Notes: a model not told the origin generated them from the letters alone. A DNA stretch of 64,000 nucleotides from Treponema sp. OMZ 838 (GCF_000775995.1 NZ_CP009227.1:992001-1056000), one strand, 5' to 3'. Positions 8,219 through 17,889 are shown, counted from the first letter of the stretch. Made by a program: numbers and translations.

Positions 8219-11200
8219 ATGATAGATATTTGCAAAGATTTAAATGAACATCAAAAACTGGCGGTAAAAACGGATGAAAATGCCGTTGTGGCGGCGGGAG
8301 CCGGTTCGGGCAAGACGAAGGTTCTGGCAAGCCGGTATGTGTACCTGATTACCGAAAAAAACTATCAGGTTGAACATATCCTTGCCCTCACCTTTACGGA
8401 CAAGGCGGCGGCGGAAATGCACCGGCGTATTTATCGGGAGCTGCAAAAGATGTATGCGGGAACCGATGATGCAACACAGCGAAAACGTGCCGGTGCTGCA
8501 TTGGATTCTTTTTTTAAGGCGCAAATTATGACTATCGATGCATTCTGTCATAAGATTGCCGTAACCGCATGCCGGCGCTTCGGTATCAGTCCGGATTTCA
8601 CTATCGACCTTACCGAATCGAAACGGCTCGCCTATAACCTTTCGCTCGATTTTTTCCTTGAACACCGCGCGGACACAAACCTGCAATATCTGCTCGGCGA
8701 TAAACCGATTACCGATTTTATCAACGACTTTTTTGTCAAAATATTAAACGATTACGTTACAGTCTCCCGCCCGATTGATTTTTCTGAGGCCTTGCAGAAT
8801 CAGCTGGCCGCTGCCGAACCATTATTTACCGGCTATCGCAAACAAGCCGAACGCATTCTCGGAGATATTGCCGCTCATCTTGAAGGAACCGATAACTACA
8901 TCAGCGCAGTAAAAGAAGCATACGGGCAACTCCCCGAATTCCCGTTTACACTGACCGATCCGCAGCTACCGTTCTTTCTTGAACGGCTGAAAGCGATTTG
9001 CAGCGTTAAAAAAACGATGGGTTCAAAAAAGGATGAGGACGTAAAAGCGTGCAAGGCGCTCTGCGGTGAACTGAGCGAAAGCTCCGGCCGCTTGCAAAGT
9101 CTGTATCATTTTTATGCACACAAAGAGCAGATGCAAAAGATATACGCGCTTTGCAGTGTTTTGCAGGAACGCTTCATTGCCGAAAAAAAGCGGAGAAGCA
9201 TACTGCATTTCGGCGACATTGCGCAGCTCGCTGTTGACGCGCTCATCACCGATCCCGACTTGCGGCTTTTTTACAAAAAACAAACCCATCGGATTATGAT
9301 CGATGAATTTCAGGATAATAATAGCCTGCAGCGCGATCTCTTGTTCCTGCTTGCGGAAAAAGAAGAACGTACCGACCAATCGATACCCACGCCGGACGAG
9401 CTGGTGCCGGATAAACTTTTCTTTGTCGGGGACGAAAAACAATCGATCTATGCGTTTCGGGGCGCCGATGTTTCGGTGTTCCGTACGCTGTCGCAGGATT
9501 TACGGCAAGGCGGCGGCTCCGCTTCGATTAACCTGCAAACAAATTACCGCACTGAACCTGAACTGCTCAACTTTTTTAATAGTGTATTTATGCGGGTCTT
9601 TTATTCGGAAACCAATCAGCCCCTTATCGACACCGTGCCTGCGTTTGAAGCGGAATTTATCCCCATCCTCAGCAGGGAGGCGGTTCCCCATTTAGCGCCT
9701 CAGACGGATATCTTCTTTATCGACAAAAAACGCTTTCCAAAAGACGTCGACACCGATACCGCCTTCCTCAAACCGATTGAATGCGAGGCGTATACGCTTG
9801 CACAAAAAATAGCCGCGCTCCATGACGAACACTACCTTGTATACGATGACGCCTCACAGTCTACCCGTCCCTGTACATGGTCGGATTTTGCCGTGCTGCT
9901 GCGCGCTTCAACGCATCAAGCAGTCTACGAGCGGTTTTTCCGTGCATTTAAAATCCCCTATATTTCCGTACAGCAAAAAGGATTATTCCACGACGCACCG
10001 CTCAACGATATCTGCGCCTTGCTCCGCTTAGCGGTGTATCCGCATGACAGAGCCGTGTATGCCCAAGTACTCCGCTCACCATTTGTCCGCCTCAGCGACC
10101 GCTCTTTTACCCGATTGATGCTGCACAGCCTTGAGCATGAACTTCAGCCTTTTGATCTCTCCGCTGCCGAAGAATTGGATGCGGAAGACCGGCAGTATTT
10201 CTTAAATGCCTGCGCTCTTTTTGAGCGGCTCCAAGGCTCTATCAAAAAAAAGAGTAATGCCGAATTGATTACCGCACTGTGGTATGACGAAGGATACCGG
10301 TACCTATTGCTTACGGAGCCGCGCTACCACCGCTATCTGGAACTATACGACTATCTTTTTGCACTTGCGGTAAAAGCGGATGCCGCGGGGCAGAGTCTTT
10401 CGGCTTTTATCGACACACTGATTTCGTACATTCATGCGGAAGAGCGAGTTGAAGATATGGAAATTCCGCTCGAACACGGCGGCGACGCGGTTAAAATTAT
10501 GACGGTGCATAAGAGCAAGGGCTTGGAGTTCCCGATTGTCTGTATTCCCGACTGCGGCAATGCGGGAAAGTCTGAAAAGAAAGAAGGCCTGGTCTTTTTG
10601 CACAAGGATTTAGGGCCGGTTATCCATTTACCGCCGGAAACAAAAAACGATCCTTCCGCCAATATCTTTTTTGAGGAACTGCGGCAGGAAGCAAACGCCA
10701 AGCACCTCGCTGAAACAAAGAGGCTTCTCTATGTTGCCGTTACGCGGGCTAAGGTTCGGCTGCTGATGAGCGGCGTGCAGGAAACCGGCGGTGATATTGA
10801 GGAACTACCGGAAACACCCCGCGTTTTGGAGGAAATCCGCCAACAGCTTGTACAACCTCAGAAGGAAGAAAATAACCGAAGTTTTTTTCAGCTCTTATTA
10901 CCGGCGCTATCCGGAGATATCAACTGCGTGCATTTTACGGAAGTGTTACCGCTCCCCGCCTCGACCGTACAGCACACCGCAGAAGACCGGCAGCGCTTCA
11001 ATCTTGATGAAACCCGTGCCCTATACCGGCAGGCTGCGGAAAAAAACTTTCCGCTTGCGGAACCGCGCGTCATACCGGCAACTCAATTTGAAAAAGACCG
11101 GCAGTGGCTTCATTTAAGCGAAGCGCCGCTTGCAATGCTTCAAAGTAAGGAAGCGCAAAGTATAGAACATTCACAAACGATGGCACAATCTAAAACGATG

Positions 11201-11716
11201 AAACATACCGAATTAAATGAAAATATCGGGCAGGGTGACAATACCGGTGAAAAGGACGGCGATGAGCTTTCCTCCACCGAATTCGGAACTTTGGTGCACA
11301 AGGCGATGGAAGCCCGCTTTTTAGACCGCCCATGCACACTGCCTGCAAAGTACGCCCGGGAAGTGGAAAAACTGTGCTCCGCTTTTCTTTCTTCTCCGCT
11401 GGGCCAAAAGGCGGCAGAAGCTTCCTTCAGAAAGACCGAATACGGCTTTTTAACCCTCTATGAAGGAAAGCTCGTCATAGGGCAAATCGATTTGCTTTTT
11501 GAATACGAAGATACCGCGTATATCATCGATTATAAAACCGACCAAAAAATCTATCCTGAACAACATCGAAGGCAGCTTTTAATCTACAAAGCTGCCGTAG
11601 AAAATTTCTATAAAATGGAAGGATTCGGTCAAGACACCGGCGGACAACAGTCGCCCAAATCGGTTAAAGCCTACATTTTCTATCTCCGCAGCAAAACTGC
11701 CGTAGAGGTGGTGTAA
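8219..11716 (+). CDS. UvrD/RecB-family helicase-nuclease, AddA/RexA-like
   Basis: An 1165-residue superfamily 1A helicase. Motifs in order: Q-motif region LNEHQKLAV, Walker A AAGAGSGKTKVL near residue 30, motif Ia LTFTDKAAAEM, Walker B IMIDEFQDNN, VGDEKQSIYAFRGA (motif III), MTVHKSKGLEFPIV (motif V), and RLLYVAVTRAK (motif VI). The C-terminus has a RecB-type nuclease core, GQIDLLFEYEDTAYIIDYKTD, holding the D...DxK residues. Length and order match AddA/RexA, the helicase-nuclease subunit that resects double-strand breaks before RecA loading. AddA normally works with AddB, usually encoded just upstream; no AddB is in this window. The ribosome-binding site is weak (GTGAG). Family certain; exact orthology less so. 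Confidence 0.85.
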   Translation: MIDICKDLNEHQKLAVKTDENAVVAAGAGSGKTKVLASRYVYLITEKNYQVEHILALTFTDKAAAEMHRRIYRELQKMYAGTDDATQRKRAGAALDSFFKAQIMTIDAFCHKIAVTACRRFGISPDFTIDLTESKRLAYNLSLDFFLEHRADTNLQYLLGDKPITDFINDFFVKILNDYVTVSRPIDFSEALQNQLAAAEPLFTGYRKQAERILGDIAAHLEGTDNYISAVKEAYGQLPEFPFTLTDPQLPFFLERLKAICSVKKTMGSKKDEDVKACKALCGELSESSGRLQSLYHFYAHKEQMQKIYALCSVLQERFIAEKKRRSILHFGDIAQLAVDALITDPDLRLFYKKQTHRIMIDEFQDNNSLQRDLLFLLAEKEERTDQSIPTPDELVPDKLFFVGDEKQSIYAFRGADVSVFRTLSQDLRQGGGSASINLQTNYRTEPELLNFFNSVFMRVFYSETNQPLIDTVPAFEAEFIPILSREAVPHLAPQTDIFFIDKKRFPKDVDTDTAFLKPIECEAYTLAQKIAALHDEHYLVYDDASQSTRPCTWSDFAVLLRASTHQAVYERFFRAFKIPYISVQQKGLFHDAPLNDICALLRLAVYPHDRAVYAQVLRSPFVRLSDRSFTRLMLHSLEHELQPFDLSAAEELDAEDRQYFLNACALFERLQGSIKKKSNAELITALWYDEGYRYLLLTEPRYHRYLELYDYLFALAVKADAAGQSLSAFIDTLISYIHAEERVEDMEIPLEHGGDAVKIMTVHKSKGLEFPIVCIPDCGNAGKSEKKEGLVFLHKDLGPVIHLPPETKNDPSANIFFEELRQEANAKHLAETKRLLYVAVTRAKVRLLMSGVQETGGDIEELPETPRVLEEIRQQLVQPQKEENNRSFFQLLLPALSGDINCVHFTEVLPLPASTVQHTAEDRQRFNLDETRALYRQAAEKNFPLAEPRVIPATQFEKDRQWLHLSEAPLAMLQSKEAQSIEHSQTMAQSKTMKHTELNENIGQGDNTGEKDGDELSSTEFGTLVHKAMEARFLDRPCTLPAKYAREVEKLCSAFLSSPLGQKAAEASFRKTEYGFLTLYEGKLVIGQIDLLFEYEDTAYIIDYKTDQKIYPEQHRRQLLIYKAAVENFYKMEGFGQDTGGQQSPKSVKAYIFYLRSKTAVEVV

Positions 11717-11838
11717 GGAGTCGACAATCATATTGCTCCGGTTCTTGCCGCCTTTTCTGCCGTATCACTGCAAGGATCCTCCGCTACTCCCTCTTATTGC
11801 CCCAATACGGCAAAAGTTATCAAAAAAATGAAAATTTT

Positions 11839-11852
11839 CGGCCAAATGGCCG
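11839..11852. repeat. Short perfect palindrome CGGCCA-AA-TGGCCG
   Basis: A 14-base inverted repeat with 6-base arms lies 20 bases before the -35-like element of the next gene. It could be an operator or a short hairpin. Nothing else is recognisable between 11717 and 11838. Confidence 0.4.
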
Positions 11853-11871
11853 TATATTGTCAATATTATGC

Positions 11872-11898
11872 TTGACCACACGATATAAATAGTATAAT
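11872..11898 (+). promoter_or_regulatory. Promoter-like element before the DUF4143 ATPase
   Basis: TTGACC (11872-11877) and TATAAT (11893-11898) are separated by a rather short 15-base spacer, 48 bases before the GTG start at 11947. Confidence 0.4.
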
Positions 11899-11946
11899 TT
11901 TGAAAAAAAGCGGCCATAAGCCCGTTAATTTTCAATGGAGAAGAGA

Positions 11947-13200
11947 GTGGAAATTAAGCGTGAAAAATACCTGAAAGCCCTAACAAACCGCATGCATAAC
12001 GGCATGATTAAGGTGATTACCGGCATCAGAAGGTGCGGAAAATCCTATCTTATTTTCAAAATATTTAAAAATTATCTGAAGGAAATACATATTTCAGATG
12101 ATCATATTATTGAAATTGCATTGGACGAAAGAAAGAATAAAAACTATAGAAATCCCGATGTGCTACTGGATTATGTAGAAAATAAAATCAAAGATAATGA
12201 ATTATATTACTTGCTGCTTGATGAAGTACAGTTACTCGACGAATTTGAGGAAGTGTTAAATTCCCTTTTACATATATCAAATCTTGACATATATGTAACC
12301 GGCAGTAACTCTCGGTTTTTATCAAAGGATATCATAACGGAATTTAGAGGGCGCGGCGATGAAATACACATATTTCCGCTCACCTTTAAGGAATATATGC
12401 AGGGCTATAGCGGAGATACCTATCGCGGCTTTGCAGATTATATCATGTATGGCGGTCTGCCTCTTATTCTTTCTATGAAAACGGAAGAACAAAAAGTTGA
12501 ATATCTGACACGGCTTTTTGAAGAGACGTATATAAAGGATATACGGGAACGGAACCGCATCGATAAAATACAGGAATTAAATGATCTGATTAACGTTCTT
12601 GCTTCTGCAGTCGGTTCGCTTACAAACCCTTCTAAAATAGAAGCAACATTTAAAAGCAAGCTCCACTCGGATATTTCTATCAATACTATCCGTCAATATA
12701 TAGCATTTTTACAAGATGCATTTGTGATACATGAGGCGCAACGCTTTGATGTTAAAGGCAGAAAATATATCGGCAGTCCTTTAAAATATTATTTTGAAGA
12801 TGTCGGCTTAAGAAATGCGCGGCTTGGATTTAGACAACATGAAGAAACGCATTTGATGGAGAATATACTCTATAATGAATTGCGAGCCAGAGGTTTTAGC
12901 GTCGATGTGGGCGTTGTCCCGATAAGAAAAACGGTGAGCAGCGGAGAGCGTGAGCGCAGTCAGCTTGAAATCGATTTTATTGCAACGTTGGGAAGCCGGA
13001 AGTATTATATTCAATCTGCATTCAGTTTACCTGATGCGGAAAAAATAAAACAAGAAAAAACGCCGCTTCTCAATGTGGGGGATTCATTTAAGAAAATAAT
13101 AATCGTACATGACACGCTGAATATCAGAAGAGATGATGACGGTATCACAACGATGAATATCTACGACTTTCTTTTAAATGAGCATAGTCTTGATATGTAA
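11947..13200 (+). CDS. AAA_14 / DUF4143 family ATPase
   Basis: A predicted P-loop ATPase of about 417 residues with the C-terminal DUF4143 domain. Landmarks: KVITGIRRCGKSYLIF (Walker A), YLLLDEVQLLDEFEEVLN (Walker B), YVTGSNSRFLS (sensor), FPLTFKEYM, YGGLPLIL, and the DUF4143 helix-strand region ending in a restriction-like segment QLEIDFIA...YYIQSAF. I prefer the GTG at 11947 (VEIKREKYL) over the ATG at 11935: GGAG lies 6 bases before the GTG, and family members usually begin MEIKR. These proteins are common, often laterally moved, and of unknown cellular function. A strong hairpin follows the stop. Confidence 0.85.
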   Translation: MEIKREKYLKALTNRMHNGMIKVITGIRRCGKSYLIFKIFKNYLKEIHISDDHIIEIALDERKNKNYRNPDVLLDYVENKIKDNELYYLLLDEVQLLDEFEEVLNSLLHISNLDIYVTGSNSRFLSKDIITEFRGRGDEIHIFPLTFKEYMQGYSGDTYRGFADYIMYGGLPLILSMKTEEQKVEYLTRLFEETYIKDIRERNRIDKIQELNDLINVLASAVGSLTNPSKIEATFKSKLHSDISINTIRQYIAFLQDAFVIHEAQRFDVKGRKYIGSPLKYYFEDVGLRNARLGFRQHEETHLMENILYNELRARGFSVDVGVVPIRKTVSSGERERSQLEIDFIATLGSRKYYIQSAFSLPDAEKIKQEKTPLLNVGDSFKKIIIVHDTLNIRRDDDGITTMNIYDFLLNEHSLDM

Positions 13201-13248
13201 GTATAAGGGGAGTTGTGCAAAAAAAATGCAGTTTTATAAATAATCGGG

Positions 13249-13280
13249 AACCTCTAAAAACCTCAGTTTTTAGAGGTTTT
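13249..13280 (+). terminator. Rho-independent terminator-like hairpin
   Basis: AACCTCTAAAAAC (13249-13261) pairs perfectly with GTTTTTAGAGGTT (13266-13278) and runs into TT. It closes the transcript of the DUF4143 gene. Confidence 0.6.
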
Positions 13281-13300
13281 CCTTAAGTTTATTTGCGATG

Positions 13301-13385
13301 TTTTTAATAAGTCATTTGTATTTATAGACTTATTAAAAACTCGGCGGGCACCTCTAAAAATCTAACCGAGTTTTTAGAGGTGCCC
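13301..13385. repeat. Chain of interlocking inverted repeats
   Basis: Three perfect inverted repeats share arms. TTTTTAATAAGTC (13301-13313) pairs with 13327-13339. AAAAACTCGG (13335-13344) pairs with CCGAGTTTTT (13366-13375). GGGCACCTCTAAAAA (13346-13360) pairs with TTTTTAGAGGTGCCC (13371-13385). Because arms overlap, the first and third hairpins exclude the second, as in attenuators. The CCTCTAAAAA stem is shared with the terminator at 13249-13280, so part of this is a duplicated terminator. It may serve as a two-way terminator for the flanking genes. Confidence 0.6.
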
Positions 13386-13387
13386 AA

Positions 13388-13507
13388 TCATCCTTTAAAA
13401 GCGTAAAAAGATTTGTTGCTCGATATGAAGGCAAAGAAGATTCGTTCAATATAGACAAAAGAATGAATCTTCTTGCGGAAGAATTCTACAAAATGATAAA
13501 CGGCTAA
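13388..13507 (+). pseudogene. 3' remnant of an unidentified gene
   Basis: A plus frame of about 39 codons with coding-like composition ends at a TAA followed in frame by TAG; it reads as RFVARYEGKEDSF...RMNLLAEEFYKMING. It has no usable start because it abuts the hairpin array, so it looks like the surviving tail of a lost gene. I do not recognise the family. Confidence 0.4.
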
Positions 13508-13558
13508 TAGATTTTTTGAAAGATGCCCTCAACTTTCCCCATGAATGAATTGCGGACG

Positions 13559-15043
13559 TTAGAACTTGCCGCCGCCAAGCTTAAAGCTGAGGTTATAGCC
13601 GATGGAACCTTTACTGTGCGATGCAGGGCTCAGCGGATACGAGAATATCGGGCCGGTACTCATCTGTACAAACTTAAATATCTTCCAGTTAAGGCTGAGT
13701 GTTGTAAGCCCTTCAAGCTCACTGATTGCGAACTGCTGGAACAAATTTGCCGTCAAATCTTCCGTACCGATTTTATTCTGAGATACCGTAAACGCGATGT
13801 AGTGCTGACCTCGATTTCCCATTGTGGCGATATTCTCATATTTTTTGAGCGAAGGATCGGTAAAATTTTTGTTGTTCAACGCGGCTGCTGCGCTATCAGC
13901 AATACGGTCGGCGGCCTTTGTGTTTGCATAACCGAAGCCGTTATAGTAGTATTGAAATGCGATCATTGTATGAGAAGTCTCATTTGAATACGAGCCGCCG
14001 AGCGTTGCTTGGAAAAACGGCTTGTTTTTTACCGTATACGGTGTCAATGCAGCATCGTCTCTATAATAGGTATAATCGCTGCCCCATGCAAACACTCCTT
14101 CCGCAAAAACGGCAACCTTCCCTGCAATACTGCCGGAGAGGGTGGTAATAAGCCGCGGCGCCTTTTCATAGCGATACCAGCCGCCGACACCCAACTCCCA
14201 ATCGCCGAACACAAACTCTGCCTTTGCAGCTCCCGCCGTATACTGCGGCTTAAACGTTTCCGTGTCGGGCAGCAAATACAACCATATATTGTACTGTGTC
14301 TTAGGAATAACAATATGCGTCCGCAGCGAAACGGGTCCTTCCCGATCTGCCGTCGGTTTTTCAGGGTCTATCCGCGAAATATTGATAACATCAGCCGGAC
14401 TGTAAAAATAACCGGTTCCCCACTTAACCGTATGTTTTCCGAACCGGAAAAACGCAATATCTTTTGCCGAAAAATCGGTATACATCTCCCAAATTTTAAA
14501 ATTTGGAGAACCGTTTACACTCACAGGCGCTGCTAATCCGTTGGGGAACAATCCTTGTAATGCAGGCGGTAGCTGGTCTTTTCCGATTGAAAGGGCTCCA
14601 TTCAAGTTTTTTTCAAACGGGAATTCAAAGATAAACTTGCCGTACAGTTTTAAGTCCTGTACCGGTCGCGCATCAAAAAAGAGATTTGCACCGATTGTCG
14701 GCCGCAGCTGCGCTACTTCAGGATTTAAAAATACTTTTTTAGAATCGTTCTTCTTTGTGTACGGATCAGACCATACATATTTAAGCCCCAATTCGGCATT
14801 TAACGAGCCGCCGATACGCAATTTATTACTTTCAAGTGTGAGTGTTGCGGTTTTAAGATCGCCCGTTAGGGAAACACCGCTTTTTTGAGTTTCGGCGTTT
14901 GCCTGCTCCGGTGTTACGAGCGCTTCAGTATCGCCACCGAACAGCTCATCTTCAAGACTGCCTGTTTCAGTTCCTGCCGCTTCCTGTGCAAACACGGTGA
15001 TCACAAGCATTATCATTAAAACTAATACAGTTAATTTTTTCAT
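13559..15043 (-). CDS. Outer-membrane beta-barrel (porin-like) protein
   Basis: A 494-residue exported protein. The N-terminus is a clear signal peptide (MKKLTVLVLMIMLVITVFA, cut after AQE). The mature part has alternating strands rich in aromatic and small residues, repeated W/Y/G girdle-like segments such as FGDWELGVGGWYRYE, and a final strand ending in F (FKLGGGKF), typical of an outer-membrane barrel. An acidic stretch follows the signal peptide. It is transcribed in the same direction as dnaA and lies just downstream of it, with 183 bases between. The family looks spirochaete-specific; transported substrate is unknown. Confidence 0.7.
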   Translation of the reverse strand: MKKLTVLVLMIMLVITVFAQEAAGTETGSLEDELFGGDTEALVTPEQANAETQKSGVSLTGDLKTATLTLESNKLRIGGSLNAELGLKYVWSDPYTKKNDSKKVFLNPEVAQLRPTIGANLFFDARPVQDLKLYGKFIFEFPFEKNLNGALSIGKDQLPPALQGLFPNGLAAPVSVNGSPNFKIWEMYTDFSAKDIAFFRFGKHTVKWGTGYFYSPADVINISRIDPEKPTADREGPVSLRTHIVIPKTQYNIWLYLLPDTETFKPQYTAGAAKAEFVFGDWELGVGGWYRYEKAPRLITTLSGSIAGKVAVFAEGVFAWGSDYTYYRDDAALTPYTVKNKPFFQATLGGSYSNETSHTMIAFQYYYNGFGYANTKAADRIADSAAAALNNKNFTDPSLKKYENIATMGNRGQHYIAFTVSQNKIGTEDLTANLFQQFAISELEGLTTLSLNWKIFKFVQMSTGPIFSYPLSPASHSKGSIGYNLSFKLGGGKF

Positions 15044-15137
15044 ATATACCTCTCATAGGATTCGGGCAAACGCATCAAGCGGTCTTTTAACAACACCGCA
15101 TAATAAGGGAAGCTACCCAACCTTTCTTTTTGAAAAT

Positions 15138-15170
15138 ATGCGGCATATTAGGCATATTATTGCGCCGCAT
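15138..15170 (-). terminator. Inverted repeat between dnaA and the porin gene
   Basis: ATGCGGC (15138-15144) pairs with GCCGCAT (15164-15170) around an AT-rich loop, downstream of the dnaA stop on the minus strand. It may terminate dnaA or act in the leader of the porin gene. No long poly-T follows, so the call is weak. Confidence 0.35.
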
Positions 15171-15226
15171 TACCAAATATGTTTTCGGCAACGCCGGAAA
15201 TATCGCATTTACTTCTGCAAAAACCG

Positions 15227-16630
15227 TTACTGATTCGCGTTCGTTATGCGTTTTTTCAATTCGGCAATGGTAACCTCGAGCGAAGGTTCAAGCGCTGTTT
15301 GCGTTTCTATTTTTTGATGTCCGTGCATGACTGTCGAATGGTCTCGTCCGCCTAATTCAACACCGATCTCCGTGGTAGAGAATTCGGTCATTTCCCGTGC
15401 AAGGTACATTGCCACCTGCCTCGGAAAGGAGATATTCTTTGTCCGCTTTTTTCCTTTTAAATCGATATAGGAGATACCGAAATAATCTGCAACGATTTTT
15501 AGAATCGTATCGATCGAAATATTATGCTGGCGGGGAGATCCGAACGTATCCTGTAAAAGCCGCTGGGCATTTTCGAATGTAATGGGACCGGTTAGCTCCG
15601 AATATGCTTGCAATTTAGTGAGCGCACTTTCCAGATCACGTACATTGGAAGAAACATTCTTTGCAATTAGGTGTACCACTTCATCAGGAATAGAAAAATG
15701 TTCATCTTGCAGCTTTTTAAATAAAATGGCGCAGCGGGTTTCATACGAAGGTATTTTTAGGTCGATGCTCAAACCGCGGGTAAAGCGGGAACGGAGCCGG
15801 TCGGTTAAATTTTTCAGTTCTTCTACCGGACGGTCGCACGTAAATACGATTTGCTTATTGCTTTCATAGAGAGCATTAAAGGTGTGAAACAATTCTTCTT
15901 GTGTACCCTCTTTTTTTTCCAAAAAGTGGATATCGTCAAGCAGCAGCACATCCGCATTGCGGTACTTATTTTTAAATTCATGCATTTTGTTTTTATTTAC
16001 ATGAGCGATATATTCATTCGTAAAGGTCTCGGCAGGCGCATATAAAATCTTCAGATTGGTATTTTGGTACAACGCATTGCCGATTGCCTGCATTAAGTGC
16101 GTTTTACCCAATCCCACACCGCCGTAAATGAGCAACGGATTATACGCTGTTCCGGGATTTTTGGAAACGGCAATCGCTGCGTTCGCAGGCAGCGGGTTGT
16201 CTGCATCGATAACGAATTTGTCGAACGTATAGCGTTCATTCAATAGGGGATGCTTCTTTTTTTCTTCGGGAGGCACCGATTTTTGCGGCTCACGGAGCGC
16301 CGATGAAGAAGATTCTTTCGGTGTATGCGTATTGTTTTTAGGCGTTGAGTGACTATCCGGCGCCTGATGTGTTCTTATTTCAAATTCAATACTGATCCGA
16401 GAACCGAGCAGCTCCAATAATTTTTTTTCGATAAGGATTTCATACCGTTGCCGTACACTATCGCGATAAAATCCGGAAGGTACCGATAAAACGATAGTAC
16501 TGTCCGAAGCCCTCTCGTAGACAATACGCGAGAACCACGTAGATATTTCCTGTTCGCCTATCTCATCTTTTAATTGTTTAACGGTTTCTTCCCAAAAAAT
16601 ACGATAATCGCAACTATTCATAACTTTCAT
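15227..16630 (-). CDS. dnaA: Chromosomal replication initiator DnaA
   Basis: A 467-residue initiator ATPase that binds DnaA boxes and opens the origin. Domain I (about 5-90) starts FWEETVKQLKDEIGEQEISTW. A polar linker follows (91-130). The AAA+ domain has Walker A GGVGLGKT (170-177), Walker B VLLLDDIHFL, and sensor II region. Domain IV ends with the DnaA-box-binding helix-turn-helix GGRDHSTVMHGHQKIE. The start could be ATG 16630 (MKVMNS) or ATG 16621 (MNSCDY). A -10-like TATAAT overlaps the first ATG, which favours the second. dnaN, gyrB and recF are not neighbours, and no cluster of DnaA boxes is seen in the 212 bases upstream. Confidence 0.97.
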   Translation of the reverse strand: MKVMNSCDYRIFWEETVKQLKDEIGEQEISTWFSRIVYERASDSTIVLSVPSGFYRDSVRQRYEILIEKKLLELLGSRISIEFEIRTHQAPDSHSTPKNNTHTPKESSSSALREPQKSVPPEEKKKHPLLNERYTFDKFVIDADNPLPANAAIAVSKNPGTAYNPLLIYGGVGLGKTHLMQAIGNALYQNTNLKILYAPAETFTNEYIAHVNKNKMHEFKNKYRNADVLLLDDIHFLEKKEGTQEELFHTFNALYESNKQIVFTCDRPVEELKNLTDRLRSRFTRGLSIDLKIPSYETRCAILFKKLQDEHFSIPDEVVHLIAKNVSSNVRDLESALTKLQAYSELTGPITFENAQRLLQDTFGSPRQHNISIDTILKIVADYFGISYIDLKGKKRTKNISFPRQVAMYLAREMTEFSTTEIGVELGGRDHSTVMHGHQKIETQTALEPSLEVTIAELKKRITNANQ

Positions 16631-16658
16631 TATACTACTACTTTCCTTTTTTTGACAA
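16629..16658 (-). promoter_or_regulatory. Promoter-like element overlapping the dnaA start
   Basis: On the minus strand, TTGTCA (16658-16653), an 18-base spacer and TATAAT (16634-16629) lie right on the first dnaA ATG. Transcription from it would begin near 16621, giving an almost leaderless mRNA starting at the second ATG. It may also be chance. Confidence 0.35.
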
Positions 16659-16842
16659 TATGAAATTTCAAGGTAAACACATCAGACGTTTTTTTAACAC
16701 CCCCGCGGATCCGATAAGCGATTTCCTTATAGAACACGCTGATAGGCTTTGATTTTTAAGGTTTTTAAGATTCCCTATACAATTAAAAGAATAAAGTATA
16801 TAATCGGCCAATTATATTTTCTATATACAAGGGGAAAAAGGT

Positions 16843-17868
16843 ATGATGAAAAAAATTATATCGATAAGTCTGGCTGTCTTGGTTGCGGCATTGTTTATGT
16901 CGTGCTCAAAAAAGCCTGCCGATTCCGCGGCTTCCGGTTCTGAGAACAGCGGTTCGGTTATGCTGTACTCTTCTTTAAAAGAAGCCCAGCTTGAAGCGCT
17001 TAAAGCAGGTTTTATTGCGAAATATCCGCATATAAAAATGGATTATTATGCAGCCGGTACAAGCAAAGTTACAACCAAAATGGCTGCGGAAAAACAGTCC
17101 GGACAAATTGCCTGTGATGTAGTATGGATAGGAGACCCGTCAAATTATATTACCTTTAAACGGCAGGGCATTTTGGAACAGTATGTTTCGCCTGAGGCCG
17201 CAAACATTGACGCAAGCTTTAAAGATGCCGACAACTACTACTGCGGCGGCCGTATGATCGTTATGGGGCTTGTTTATAACACAAACAACGTAACAGCCGA
17301 ATCTGCACCCAAAACATGGGATGACTTGTTAAATGCAGAGTTTAAAAATCAGATTGTAATGACTGACCCGGGCGAAGCGGGAACAACTTTTTATGCGGTT
17401 GCCGGTTTGATGGCAGACAGCCACTACGGTATTGATTTTTTCAAGAAGCTGAAAGCAATGGGGACGGAGCTTGAAAGCGGAACAACATCAACCCACTCTA
17501 AAGTAGCGGCAAATGCGTATAAGGTTTGTATCGGAGTCGATTATGTTGCGGAAACATTGGAAAGCAACGGTTCAACCATTAAGTTTGTATACCCCGAAAA
17601 AGATTTGATTGCAATTTCAAGCCCTATTGCACTTATAAAGAATTCTGCGAATCAAGAAAACGGAAAACTGCTATACGATTTTATTCTTTCAGCGGAAGGT
17701 CAGCAGATTCTTGTTGATCACAATGTTTCACCTATTCGGTTTGATGTTTCAAAGCCGGGCGCAATGTCCACAAGCGATATTGTTGCGCGTTCTATGAAAA
17801 TTGACAACGAAAAAATTGCCGATCAGAGCGCAGATATTCTTGCAGCATTTGACGCAATATTCAAATAA
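16843..17868 (+). CDS. Iron(III)-type ABC transporter substrate-binding lipoprotein
   Basis: A 341-residue lipoprotein. The signal peptide ends in the lipobox LFMSC with the lipidated cysteine at residue 21. The mature part is a family 1 periplasmic binding protein of the FbpA/FutA type: VMLYSSLKEAQ at the start, DVVWIGDPSNY, MVLGLVYNTNN-like hinge (GLVYNTNNV), PKTWDDLL, and VAETL. AAGGGG precedes the ATG. Such proteins bind ferric iron or a related ion or small anion and hand it to the permease. It heads a four-gene import operon (16843-21991); a large hairpin separates it from the next gene. Substrate is inferred from the family only. Confidence 0.88.
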   Translation: MMKKIISISLAVLVAALFMSCSKKPADSAASGSENSGSVMLYSSLKEAQLEALKAGFIAKYPHIKMDYYAAGTSKVTTKMAAEKQSGQIACDVVWIGDPSNYITFKRQGILEQYVSPEAANIDASFKDADNYYCGGRMIVMGLVYNTNNVTAESAPKTWDDLLNAEFKNQIVMTDPGEAGTTFYAVAGLMADSHYGIDFFKKLKAMGTELESGTTSTHSKVAANAYKVCIGVDYVAETLESNGSTIKFVYPEKDLIAISSPIALIKNSANQENGKLLYDFILSAEGQQILVDHNVSPIRFDVSKPGAMSTSDIVARSMKIDNEKIADQSADILAAFDAIFK

Positions 17869-17889
17869 CCAAAATAGTAAAAAATCAAG

